Positions 9,032-16,912 of a DNA stretch of 64,000 nt are shown here, piece after piece (the stretch's first letter is position 1; the number at the start of each line of letters is the position of its first letter). The stretch is from the NCBI RefSeq assembly GCF_003287355.1, contig NZ_QMIM01000020.1, forward strand, positions 1-64,000, in the 5' to 3' direction. The DNA comes from Halorubrum sp. 48-1-W (GTDB lineage: Archaea > Halobacteriota > Halobacteria > Halobacteriales > Haloferacaceae). A program made the position numbers and the translations under genes. The notes beneath the pieces were generated by a model that was not told the DNA's origin, made no database searches, and saw only the letters and a list, made by a program, of their open reading frames with translations.

Positions 9032-9748
9032 ATGAAGGTCGGACTCCTCTCGGACGTCCACGCGAACCTGCCCGCACTGGAGGCGGTCCTCGAGGACATG
9101 CCGCCGGTCGCCGAGGTCGTCTGTGCCGGCGACGTGGTCGGCTACAACCCGTGGCCCGCCGAGTGTCTCGCGCGCGTCCGCGAGGTCTCCACGGCGACGG
9201 TCCGCGGGAACCACGACCGGACCGTCGAGACGCCCGAGCGGTACCGCGCCAACCTGATGGCCGAGGCCGGACTCGAACACGCGAAACGCGAGCTCTCGAG
9301 CGAGGGATTGACGTGGCTTCGCTCGTTGCCGCGGGCGACGTGGTTCGGGGACGGTCGCTACCACCTGGTCCACTCACATCCCGCATCCGAACGTGAGGAC
9401 GCGTACGTCTACCCCGGGGAGTTCCCGGCGCTCGACCGGCACCTCGACGCGCTCGCCGACGACGCGCCGACCGACGTGGAGGGCGACCGCGACGACATCG
9501 ACGGCCTCGTGCTCGGTCACACCCACGTTCAAGGGGCCCGCTCGGTCGACGGTCGGCTCGTCGTCAACCCGGGTAGCGTCGGCCAGCCCCGCGACGGCGA
9601 CCCGGACGCCGCTTACGCGGTGCTCGACGTCGACGCCGGCGAGGTCGACCTCCGACGGGTCGCCTACGACGTCGACCGCGTCGCCGAGGCGGTCGAACGT
9701 GAGGGGTTGCCGACGCGGACCGCGGAACGGCTGTATCGCGGGGAGTGA
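9032..9748 (+). CDS. YfcE/MJ0936-type metallophosphoesterase
   Basis: 238-aa cytosolic phosphodiesterase or phosphatase with a calcineurin-like fold. All metal-binding blocks are present in order: LLSDVHANLPAL (DxH), CAGDVVGYNP (GDxxG), RGNHDRTVE (GNHD), HSHPAS, and LGHTHVQ (GHTH), then VNPGSVGQPRDG. The ATG at 9032 places the DxH motif at residue 8, the usual position. It is divergent from the DUF457 pair. The substrate cannot be told from sequence. Confidence 0.88.
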   Translation: MKVGLLSDVHANLPALEAVLEDMPPVAEVVCAGDVVGYNPWPAECLARVREVSTATVRGNHDRTVETPERYRANLMAEAGLEHAKRELSSEGLTWLRSLPRATWFGDGRYHLVHSHPASEREDAYVYPGEFPALDRHLDALADDAPTDVEGDRDDIDGLVLGHTHVQGARSVDGRLVVNPGSVGQPRDGDPDAAYAVLDVDAGEVDLRRVAYDVDRVAEAVEREGLPTRTAERLYRGE

Positions 9749-9770
9749 CGGCGTGGACCCGGCCGTCCGC

Positions 9771-10088
9771 TCAGGGCCAGTAGCCCGCGACGAGGAGCAG
9801 GTTCCGCCCGGCAACGAGAAGCGAGAGCCCCCCGACGCCGGCACACATCAGCGTGGCCACCAGCCGACGGCTCCCGCCCGCGACCGCGATCGGGATCCCG
9901 ATGACGGCCATTCCGAGGGCCTTCGTGACCAACATGCCGCGGAGCGGGCCGAGCCACGTGATGAACGTGCGACCGACCGGCGAGCCCTCGACGAAGCCGC
10001 CCGTCGAGATCGCGAGGTACGTCGACCACACGTCGGCGACGGTACCGACGACGAGGAGGGCGATCGCGACGGCGAGTCGTCGGGACAC
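9771..10088 (-). CDS. DUF5658-like small membrane protein
   Basis: 105-aa protein with four hydrophobic segments, starting VSRRLAVAIALLVVGTVADV. The pattern DVWSTYLAI, EGSPVGR, KALGMAVIG resembles the DUF5658 family of small archaeal membrane proteins. I chose the GTG at 10088 because a TATA-like AAACTTATG sits 25 nt upstream; in-frame ATGs at 10115, 10196 and 10202 would add an Arg-rich extension. Function unknown. It is convergent with the phosphoesterase gene. Confidence 0.65.
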   Translation of the reverse strand: MSRRLAVAIALLVVGTVADVWSTYLAISTGGFVEGSPVGRTFITWLGPLRGMLVTKALGMAVIGIPIAVAGGSRRLVATLMCAGVGGLSLLVAGRNLLLVAGYWP

Positions 10089-10112
10089 GACCGGAGGCAC
10101 GCGCCCGGCGAG

Positions 10113-10122
10113 CATAAGTTTC
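10113..10122 (-). promoter_or_regulatory. Putative TATA box deciding a GTG start
   Basis: Read on the minus strand as GAAACTTATG, about 25 nt before the GTG at 10088. The position supports the short form of the DUF5658-like protein and argues against the upstream ATG codons, one of which lies inside this box. Confidence 0.4.
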
Positions 10123-10228
10123 CTGACCGCCCGCCGTCGGTCGAACTCGAATCCGGCCGGGCGCCGACGGCTGGTCGCCCGGCGCGCACGCCCCATGGAC
10201 ATTTAACCCGATCCGACGCGTACGACGG

Positions 10229-11314
10229 ATGATGAGTGCTTCCGACGAGAACGCATACGACGTCGCGGTCGTGGGCGGCGGCCCGGCCGGACTGACGACC
10301 GCGCTGTACGGCGCGCGGCTCGGCCACGAGACGCTACTGATCGACCGCGGCGGCGGCAGGGCAGCGATGATGGCGGACACCCACAACGTGATCGGCGTCA
10401 CCGAGGAGGTCTCCGGCAACGAACTCCTCGCGACCGGCCGCGAGCAGGTGGCCTCCTACGGCGCCGACCTCGAGCGGGGGTTCGTCGAGGCGGTCGAGCG
10501 GGTCGACGACGGGGGCGACGGCGAGGAGCGGTTCCGGCTCGTCGCCGGCGACGACGAGTTCACCGCCGGGCGGGTCGTGCTCGCGACGGGCTTCTCGGAC
10601 GAGCGTCCGGACCCGCCGCTGCCGCGGAACGCCAGAGGGCTCCACTGGTGTCTCCACTGTGACGCGTACATGTTCGTCGACGAGCCGGTGTACGTGATGG
10701 GTCACGGCGAGGCGGCCGCCCACGTCGCGATGATCATGCTCAACGTCACCGACGACGTCGACCTCCTGACCCGCGGCGCGGAGCCGACCTGGAGCGACGA
10801 GACAACAGCACAGCTCGAGGCGCACCCGGTCGAGGTGGTCCACGAGGAGGTCTCCGGCGTGGAGAACGACCCCGACTCCGGCTGGCTGGAGGCGATGGAG
10901 TTCGCGGACGGCACCCGCCGGGAGTACCGCGGCGGCTTCCCAATGTACGGCTCCGACTACAACACCGCGCTCGCGGAGTCGCTCGGCTGTGAGCTGACCG
11001 ACGACGGCCGGATCGACGTCGACGACCACGGTCGAACGAGCGTCGACGGCGTCTTCGCGGTCGGCGACGTCACCCCGGGTCACAACCAGATCCCGGTCGC
11101 GATGGGCCAGGGCGCGAAGGCCGGCCTCGCGATCCACAAGGAGATCCGCGAGTTCCCGCGCTCGAAGGAGGCCATCGCCCGCGACGGCCCCGTGAGCGAG
11201 GCGGAGGTGCCCGCGATCTCGCCGGAGCTTCTGGCCACCGCGGTCGCCCACGAGGGGCACGCCGGCGGACCGCGGGAGTCGCCGTCGGCGGAGGCGGCCG
11301 CGGACGACGACTGA
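10229..11314 (+). CDS. Thioredoxin reductase-like FAD/NAD(P) oxidoreductase
   Basis: 361-aa pyridine nucleotide-disulfide oxidoreductase of the TrxB type. FAD site GGGPAGLTTALYGARLG is near residue 15-31; the redox-active pair is in HWCLHCDAY (CxxC, about residues 147-150), as in TrxB. The second FAD motif TSVDGVFAVGDVTPGHNQIP is intact. The NADPH domain carries MGHGEAAAH in place of the usual GGGDAA. The C-terminal 50 residues extend beyond minimal TrxB. It probably reduces a thioredoxin-like partner; the natural partner is not in the window. ATG at 10232 is an equivalent start. Confidence 0.87.
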   Translation: MMSASDENAYDVAVVGGGPAGLTTALYGARLGHETLLIDRGGGRAAMMADTHNVIGVTEEVSGNELLATGREQVASYGADLERGFVEAVERVDDGGDGEERFRLVAGDDEFTAGRVVLATGFSDERPDPPLPRNARGLHWCLHCDAYMFVDEPVYVMGHGEAAAHVAMIMLNVTDDVDLLTRGAEPTWSDETTAQLEAHPVEVVHEEVSGVENDPDSGWLEAMEFADGTRREYRGGFPMYGSDYNTALAESLGCELTDDGRIDVDDHGRTSVDGVFAVGDVTPGHNQIPVAMGQGAKAGLAIHKEIREFPRSKEAIARDGPVSEAEVPAISPELLATAVAHEGHAGGPRESPSAEAAADDD

Positions 11315-11327
11315 GGAGGGAGGTCGT

Positions 11328-12491
11328 CTACTCGGAGAGATCGAAGCGTTCCGCGGCCGTCCGCATGTCCTTGTCGCCGCGGCCACAGAGGTTGACCAAC
11401 AGCGTTTCGTGTCGGTCCTCCTCCGCTAACTTGGCGGCCAGCGCGAGCGCGTGTGCGGGCTCTAACGCCGGGATGATCCCTTCGGCCTCGCTCAGTTCAC
11501 GGAACGCGGTCAACGCCTCGTCGTCGGTGATCGCGTGGTATTCGGCACGGCCCATCTCCTGGAGCGCGGCGTGTTCCGGACCGATGGCCGGGTAGTCGAG
11601 GCCGGCGGAGATCGAGTGGTTCCGCGTCTCCTCACCGATGGTCTTCGTTTTCATCCCCTGGAAGATCCGCGGCTCCTCCTGTCTGGTCTTCGATAGCGGG
11701 GCGGAGTGATTGGCGTCGTCGGTTCCGCCCGGTTCGGCCCCGTAGAACAGCACGTCGTCGTCTTTGAACGCGTGCCAGAGCCCGATCGAGTTCGAGCCGC
11801 CGCCGACACACGCCACACACGCATCGGGTAACTCCCCGTGTAACTCCAGGATCTGCTCGCGTGCTTCCTCGCCGATGACGGACTGGAACTCCCGAACCAT
11901 CCGTGGGAACGGGTCCGGACCCACGACGCTTCCGACGAGGTAATGCGTCGAATCGACGTTTTCGGCGAAGTCCTCCAAGGCGGCGTCGACGGCCTCCTTG
12001 AGCCCCGCGTTGCCGCGCTCGACCGGCTCCACGTCGGCGCCCATGAGGCGCATTCTGAAGACGTTCATCTCCTGTCGTCGCATGTCGTGACGGCCCATGT
12101 ATACCGTCACGTCCAGGTTCAGGAGTGCCCCGACCATCGCCGTCGCGGTCCCGTGTTGTCCGGCTCCCGTCTCGGCGATCAGTCGATCCTTACCGGCGCG
12201 GTCGGCCAGCAGCGCCTGTCCGAGCGTGTTGTTCAGTTTATGGGCACCACCGTGGAGGAGGTCCTCGTGTTTGAGATAGATGTCCGTATCGTACCGCTCG
12301 CTCAGCGTTTCCGCGTGAAACACCGGCGTCGGTCGTCCGGCGAAGTGTTCGAGCAGGTCACGGAACTCGGCCATGAACTCCTCGTCCGCGACCGCGTCCT
12401 CGTACGCCGCCGCCAACTCCGCTAGCGGCGCTTCGAGCGGTTCCGGAACGTGTCGACCGCCGAACTCGCCGAATTCACCTGGCGTAGCCAT
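11328..12491 (-). CDS. trpB: Tryptophan synthase beta subunit (solitary copy)
   Basis: 387-aa PLP enzyme that condenses indole with serine. Key TrpB elements are present: KHEDLLHGGAHKLNN with the PLP lysine, ETGAGQHG with the catalytic Glu, GGGSNSIG phosphate loop, and the terminal CGRGDKD. The COMM-region segment following EPGG is divergent (DDANHSAPLSKTRQEEPRIF). No trpA, trpC or other trp gene is nearby, unlike the usual haloarchaeal trpCBA cluster. It is divergent from an SDR gene across a 22-bp tandem repeat. ATG at 12491 matches the family start MATPGEFGEFGGR. It may be a second, specialised TrpB. Confidence 0.9.
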   Translation of the reverse strand: MATPGEFGEFGGRHVPEPLEAPLAELAAAYEDAVADEEFMAEFRDLLEHFAGRPTPVFHAETLSERYDTDIYLKHEDLLHGGAHKLNNTLGQALLADRAGKDRLIAETGAGQHGTATAMVGALLNLDVTVYMGRHDMRRQEMNVFRMRLMGADVEPVERGNAGLKEAVDAALEDFAENVDSTHYLVGSVVGPDPFPRMVREFQSVIGEEAREQILELHGELPDACVACVGGGSNSIGLWHAFKDDDVLFYGAEPGGTDDANHSAPLSKTRQEEPRIFQGMKTKTIGEETRNHSISAGLDYPAIGPEHAALQEMGRAEYHAITDDEALTAFRELSEAEGIIPALEPAHALALAAKLAEEDRHETLLVNLCGRGDKDMRTAAERFDLSE

Positions 12492-12578
12492 GACTCGTAC
12501 ATGGAGACAGATCACCAAAAGTTCGATGACGGCAGATCGACGTGTTTTATCCGGACCGCCCGCCGGCTCCCCCGTCCC

Positions 12579-12660
12579 CTCACGCCGACTCCCCCGTCCT
12601 CTCACGCCGACTCCCCCGTCCTCTCACGCCGACTTCCCCGTCCTCTCACGCCGACTTCCC
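12579..12660. repeat. 22-bp tandem repeat between trpB and SDR gene
   Basis: Unit CTCACGCCGACTCCCCCGTC plus CT at 12579, 12601, 12623 and a partial fourth copy at 12645. Later copies carry one C-to-T change. The 323-bp intergenic interval otherwise holds only promoters; a TTTTTGATCC stretch precedes the SDR start. No spacer structure, so not CRISPR. Confidence 0.9.
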
Positions 12661-12814
12661 GGGATCTCCGCTCATCTCCGTTCCCCGTCCCGTTCGGTCG
12701 CTTCCGGTCTCCGTCCCGTTCGGGTGCTTTCGTCGGGACTCGGTGCGTGACGGGACGCCCGCTCGAGGGACGTCGATACCGACCCTTTTTGATCCGCCCT
12801 CGCCGACGGTTCGT

Positions 12815-13585
12815 ATGGGAACCATCGACGCGGACTTCTCCGGCGAGACGGTCGTCGTTACGGGGGGATCGAGCGGTATCGGTCGCGCGGTCGCGACCGG
12901 GTTCGGCGACGCGGGTGCGACCGTGATCAACGCCGACGTCCGGGCGGAACCGAAGGACGTCGACGCCGACACCCCCACACACGAGGCCATCGAGGAGCGC
13001 GGCGGAACCGCCGTCTTCGTCGAGACCGACGTCTCCGACCCGAACCGGATCGAGTCGGTGATCGAGGCAGCTCGCGAGTTCGGCGGGGTCGACGTGATGG
13101 TGAACAACGCGGGCGTCCACCGCAACCTCGAGTTCCTCGAGGTCGACCCCGAGGACTTCGAGTTCGTCCACGGCGTCAACCTCAGGGGCGCGTTCTTCGG
13201 GACGCAGTTGGCTGGACGGGACATGATCGACCGCGGCGTCGAGGGAGCGATCGTGAACACGTCGTCGACGACGGCCGAACGCGCGGAGTGGAACCACTCC
13301 CACTACGCGACGACGAAGGGCGGTATCCGGATGCTCACCCGGAGCGCAGCGCTCGAACTCGACCGGCACGGGATCCGGGTAAACGCTGTCGCGCCGGGAC
13401 CGATCGCCACCGAGATCCGTGAGGGCTGGTCCGACGAGGCGAGTCAGATCGGGGAGTCGGACGGACTCCCGTCCCGATCCGGGGTTCCCGAAGACCTGCG
13501 TGACGCGTACCTCTACCTCGCCTCGGAGGGCGCGAGCTACGTGACCGGCGAGACGGTGTGGGTCGACGGCGGAGCGAGCCTGTAG
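12815..13585 (+). CDS. Short-chain dehydrogenase/reductase
   Basis: 256-aa classical SDR that oxidises or reduces an unidentified alcohol, ketone or 3-oxoacyl substrate with NAD(P). The cofactor motif is TGGSSGIGRAV (about 16-26), followed by NNAG, the catalytic Ser in NTSST, YATTKGG (YxxxK) and PGPIATE. It ends GETVWVDGGASL, as is standard for the family. An acidic residue-rich segment after the second strand (NADVRAEPKDVDADTPTHE) suggests NAD preference. The start at 12815 places the glycine motif at the usual distance. It is divergently arranged with trpB. Confidence 0.9.
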   Translation: MGTIDADFSGETVVVTGGSSGIGRAVATGFGDAGATVINADVRAEPKDVDADTPTHEAIEERGGTAVFVETDVSDPNRIESVIEAAREFGGVDVMVNNAGVHRNLEFLEVDPEDFEFVHGVNLRGAFFGTQLAGRDMIDRGVEGAIVNTSSTTAERAEWNHSHYATTKGGIRMLTRSAALELDRHGIRVNAVAPGPIATEIREGWSDEASQIGESDGLPSRSGVPEDLRDAYLYLASEGASYVTGETVWVDGGASL

Positions 13586-13614
13586 GACGTGGGGGCCAGA
13601 CCCTCGAATCCGCT

Positions 13615-13626
13615 CCGTATTTTTCC
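13615..13626 (+). terminator. T-rich terminator after SDR gene
   Basis: CCGTATTTTTCC lies 30-40 nt after the SDR stop. Archaeal termination commonly uses short U-tracts without a stable stem. Confidence 0.4.
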
Positions 13627-13645
13627 TCGCTTCGTTCGAGAAAAA

Positions 13646-13738
13646 CGCCGGCCGGGACCCCCGCGAGCAAACGCCGTGAGAGAGTGGGGGTACGGGCGGC
13701 GCACGACCGAAGGGAGTGCGCCGGCCGGGATTTGAACC
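13646..13738 (-). repeat. Duplicated tRNA-Gly 3'-end fragments
   Basis: The segment 13717-13738 is an exact 22-nt copy of the 3' end of the tRNA-Gly gene (13830-13851). A shorter 12-nt copy (CGCCGGCCGGGA) is at 13646-13657. Both the shorter copy and the real gene are preceded by CTTCGTTCGAGAAA. Between them, GGGTTCAAATCCC at about 13784-13796 looks like the T-arm of another tRNA remnant on the plus strand. Such repeats are typical of attachment sites left by integrative elements. No integrase is present here. Confidence 0.7.
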
Positions 13739-13829
13739 GGAATCAGACGTGCTCGCTCGCTTCGCTCGCTGTGCGCGACTGATAGGGTTCAAATCCCTCT
13801 CGGCGATTTCTCTCACTTCGTTCGAGAAA

Positions 13830-13900
13830 TGCGCCGGCCGGGATTTGAACCCGGGCCATGAGCTTGGAAGGCTCAGGTCCTACCACTAGACCACCGGCGC
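13830..13900 (-). tRNA. tRNA-Gly (anticodon UCC)
   Basis: Complete cloverleaf on the minus strand. Acceptor GCGCCGG pairs with CCGGCGC, D-arm GGTCTAGTGGTAGGACC, anticodon stem-loop TGAGC-CTTCCAA-GCTCA giving UCC, T-arm CCGGG-TTCAAAT-CCCGG, and an A discriminator. No intron; CCA is not encoded. It decodes GGA/GGG glycine codons. Confidence 0.95.
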
Positions 13901-14080
13901 GCGTTCGTGAGAAACGGGTGCCGGAATAAGGAGTTTACCCTTTGGCGTCGCCGACGCCGACGCCGGAGGAAACGACCGTGCAGGAAAGGAAGCCACGACC
14001 GATCGAGCCGAGCCGACCGGACCCTCGATCTCGTTTTCAGCGTGCTTGACGGTCGCTGACGCCGCTCCCCGAGGCTCGCC

Positions 14081-14719
14081 TCAGACGGTCGTCTCCGGGT
14101 CGCGGACGGTCCCGTAGCAGTTCCCGCTCGAGACCTCGACGTCGACGGCGACGAGGTCGCTCTCGGCGAGGTCCGCCTCGAACTCCTCGGGGTCGTAGAC
14201 GTGGTAGTAACGGGGAACCGTCTCGCCGCCGGGGAGCGTCCAGTCGACGGTCGTGTCGAACCCCTCCTCGCGGTCGAACCGGTCGTGAGCGGTGCTCCAC
14301 GCGCTCACGAGCGCGACGCCGCCCGGCCGGAGGACCCGGGCGAGTTCGTTCAGGCTCCGGATCCGACATGTCCGCGGCGAGAGGTGATGGAGGGTTGCGA
14401 CGTACACCGCCAGATCGACCGCGTCGTCCGCGATCGGGAGCGCCGCGGCGTCGCCGTGGACGAACGCCGTCCGGTCGTCGAACCCCCGTTCTCGTGCCCG
14501 TCGAACCGCCTCACGGAGCAACCCGCGGCTGAGGTCGACGCCGACCGCGATCCGCGCACGCTCGCTCAGGGGCTCGGTGTGCCGTCCGTTTCCGCAACCG
14601 ACGTCGAGCGCGCGGTCGGCGGTCCGTCCCTCGAGGAACGACTCGACCTCCGGCCAGGCGTACTCGCGCGTCTCCGAGAAGTGGCCGGCGATCCGGTCGT
14701 ACGTCGACTGCGGGTCCAT
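14081..14719 (-). CDS. SAM-dependent methyltransferase, Trm9/ABH8-like
   Basis: 212-aa class I methyltransferase resembling Trm9/ALKBH8, which modify wobble uridines in tRNA. It starts MDPQSTYDRIAGHFSETREY, has motif I ALDVGCGNGRHT (about 36-47), acidic loop VGVDLS, HGDAAALPIADDAVD, and VATLHHLSPRTCRIRSLNEL, a hallmark of the Trm9 group. The end segment holds DWTLPGGETVPRYYHVYDPEEF, also typical. It lies in the interval after tRNA-Gly, a suggestive but possibly accidental neighbour. The ATG at 14719 begins right at the conserved N-terminus. Confidence 0.85.
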   Translation of the reverse strand: MDPQSTYDRIAGHFSETREYAWPEVESFLEGRTADRALDVGCGNGRHTEPLSERARIAVGVDLSRGLLREAVRRARERGFDDRTAFVHGDAAALPIADDAVDLAVYVATLHHLSPRTCRIRSLNELARVLRPGGVALVSAWSTAHDRFDREEGFDTTVDWTLPGGETVPRYYHVYDPEEFEADLAESDLVAVDVEVSSGNCYGTVRDPETTV

Positions 14720-14770
14720 ATCCGGCGGTCGGGGGCGACCGATATAGGTTCGGTGGCCTGCCGTGCCCGC

Positions 14771-16912
14771 TCACAGCCCGCCCATCGCCGCGAAGGCGAC
14801 GAGCGTGAACACGAGCAGGAGCGCGGCGTGTTTCGCGCCATCCCTGACGGAGCCTTCCCCGAGCTGTCCGGCGACGATTCCCGAACACAGCGCCTGTATC
14901 GCCGCCGAGTGGAAGAACAGCCGTTCGTAGGCGGTCGTGTCGATGTCGCCGAGCCCCCCCACGAGTCCACCGCCGGCTCCCGTGCCGACGCCGGTACCGG
15001 ATCCCGTCGTCGCTCCCCCGACCGACGCTCCCTCGACCGCGGGGATGAACGACACCGAGAGCGCGGCGATAACGCCGAGGAACACCAGAAACGAGATGTA
15101 GATGACGATGAGGTACGTCAACATCAGCTGCCGGCGCTCGCGTCGGAGCGTCCACGTCGCCCGCGCCTCGTCGGCCGCGATCCGGAGCACCGGCGCGACG
15201 TCGCCGCTCGCGTGGATCGCGTTCGTCACGAGCACGACCGCTCGCGACGTCATCGGCGAGGCGACCCGCCGCTCCAGCCGGCGGAGCGCCGAGGTCACGT
15301 CGGCCCCCCAGTCGATGTCCCGGCGGGTTCGCTTCAGGTCGGCCGTCAGCGCCTCGAGGTCGGTCTCGGCCACGCGTCGGATGCTCGCCACGACGGAGGT
15401 CCCCGCCTCGTTGACGCTGGCGAGCCGGTCGAGGAAGTCGGGTATCGCCGCTTCGATCCGGCGCACTCGGCGTTTCTTGATCTCGTAGACGACCGCGTAG
15501 GTCGCGAGGACGAACGCGGAGGCGCCCACGATCGGGGCGTCGACCTGCGCGACGACCTCGGTCAGGGTTCCGATCGACAGCGGGTGGACGGCCGCGATGA
15601 CGCCGAGGACCCCGATCGGGACGGCGACGGCGAGGATAGCCTCCGGCGAACGGAGGACGTGTTCGACCGGCGAATTCGCCCACTCCCGGACCGAACGGAA
15701 CCGGTCGTACGTTCGGAGCCGCTCACTGCTCGTCCGCCATCGGTCGGCGACGCTCCCGCCGTCGGACCGAGGTGACGCCGCCGTCGCGGTGGCCCCCGCC
15801 GACGTTCGGCGATCGCGGTCACCGTCGTCGCCGGCGCGACCGTGTGACGTCTCGGACGGCTGAACCCGTTCGGTTCCCCCTATCCCCTGGGTGATGCTGT
15901 CGACGTACACCGCGAACCCGAACGTCGCCAGCGGGACCGCGACGTAGACGACGATGCGCAAGAGCGGGAGGGTGTCCTCTAAGACGAGCCCGATCACGAC
16001 GAGGATGGTAATGAAAAACAGGGGACCGGCGACGAGCGTCGTGACGTACGCCTCCGCGAACGTCGAGAGGAGCTCGAGGTACTGTTCCTGTTTCGATTCG
16101 GCCTCCTCCTGGTAGCGCTCGTACTGGTCCTCGAGGAACGCCGACAGCGGCTGACCGGTGCCGAGGACCGACGCGAGGTTCGCCGAGAACTGCGAGAGGT
16201 CGTCGCTCGGCGTCCGCCGCGCGGTGTGTCGGAGCGCGGTCAACACGTCCGTCCCGAAGGCGTTCATCTCGCGTACCGCGACCGACAGCTCCGTGGCGGC
16301 CTCGCCGTACACCGCCTCGTTCTCGGCGAGCGTGTCCATCACCCGGGGAAACGCCATTCCCGACCGCGAGAGCGCGTACACGAACGCCACGGTCCGCGGG
16401 AGCGTGGCATCGATCTCCGCGGCGCGGGCGGTCGCCCGCTGGCTCAACAGGGTCCAGCGCGCGTAGTACGCGCCGACCGAGAGCACTGCTCCCACGGTCG
16501 CCGAGGCGACCACCAACAGGGCGAACAGTTCGAGGAGGCCGGCCTCCGTCAGCCGTGTCACCCCGGCCAGGAAGGACAACGAGACGGGGAGACGTTCGAT
16601 CAGGCCGTCGCCACCGACTTCGAGTGAGGCCAGGAACCCGGCAGCGAGGTACACCCCGACCACGCTCCCGGCGACGCCGAGGACGCCGGCGTACAGCAGG
16701 GTTCGCGAGGCGTACTCCCGGTGAGTCCCGCCGACGTGGGCGGCGCGCATCAGGTCCCGCTCGCGCCGTCTGCGGTCCTGGCCGGCGACGTAGTCGCCGA
16801 AGAGCGACAGCGCCAGCCTGGTGACCGCGAGGTTCGCCCTCGGAAACGCCCGTGACGCCACGAGCGCGAGACAGGAGGCGACGACGACGACGAGCGGGAG
16901 GGACGCGATCAT
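14771..16912 (-). CDS. pilC: Type IV pilus assembly membrane protein PilC/TadC-like
   Basis: 713-aa inner-membrane platform protein with two T2SSF domains, the archaeal PilC/FlaJ layout. The first domain is at about residues 150-290, with helices at about 290-345; the second domain is at about 480-600, with final helices to the C-terminus. A disordered linker rich in Gly, Asp and Arg (about 350-400) and a Gly-rich loop (about 630-665) are present. The ATG at 16912 overlaps the pilB stop (ATGA), so the pair is coupled. It should anchor the PilB ATPase and drive pilin extension. No pilin or prepilin peptidase gene is adjacent. Confidence 0.9.
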   Translation of the reverse strand: MIASLPLVVVVASCLALVASRAFPRANLAVTRLALSLFGDYVAGQDRRRRERDLMRAAHVGGTHREYASRTLLYAGVLGVAGSVVGVYLAAGFLASLEVGGDGLIERLPVSLSFLAGVTRLTEAGLLELFALLVVASATVGAVLSVGAYYARWTLLSQRATARAAEIDATLPRTVAFVYALSRSGMAFPRVMDTLAENEAVYGEAATELSVAVREMNAFGTDVLTALRHTARRTPSDDLSQFSANLASVLGTGQPLSAFLEDQYERYQEEAESKQEQYLELLSTFAEAYVTTLVAGPLFFITILVVIGLVLEDTLPLLRIVVYVAVPLATFGFAVYVDSITQGIGGTERVQPSETSHGRAGDDGDRDRRTSAGATATAASPRSDGGSVADRWRTSSERLRTYDRFRSVREWANSPVEHVLRSPEAILAVAVPIGVLGVIAAVHPLSIGTLTEVVAQVDAPIVGASAFVLATYAVVYEIKKRRVRRIEAAIPDFLDRLASVNEAGTSVVASIRRVAETDLEALTADLKRTRRDIDWGADVTSALRRLERRVASPMTSRAVVLVTNAIHASGDVAPVLRIAADEARATWTLRRERRQLMLTYLIVIYISFLVFLGVIAALSVSFIPAVEGASVGGATTGSGTGVGTGAGGGLVGGLGDIDTTAYERLFFHSAAIQALCSGIVAGQLGEGSVRDGAKHAALLLVFTLVAFAAMGGL

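Noticed and set aside
12579-12660. CRISPR-like array
   Set aside because: The repeats are directly tandem with no unique spacers and no cas gene; same for the other tandem-repeat loci.
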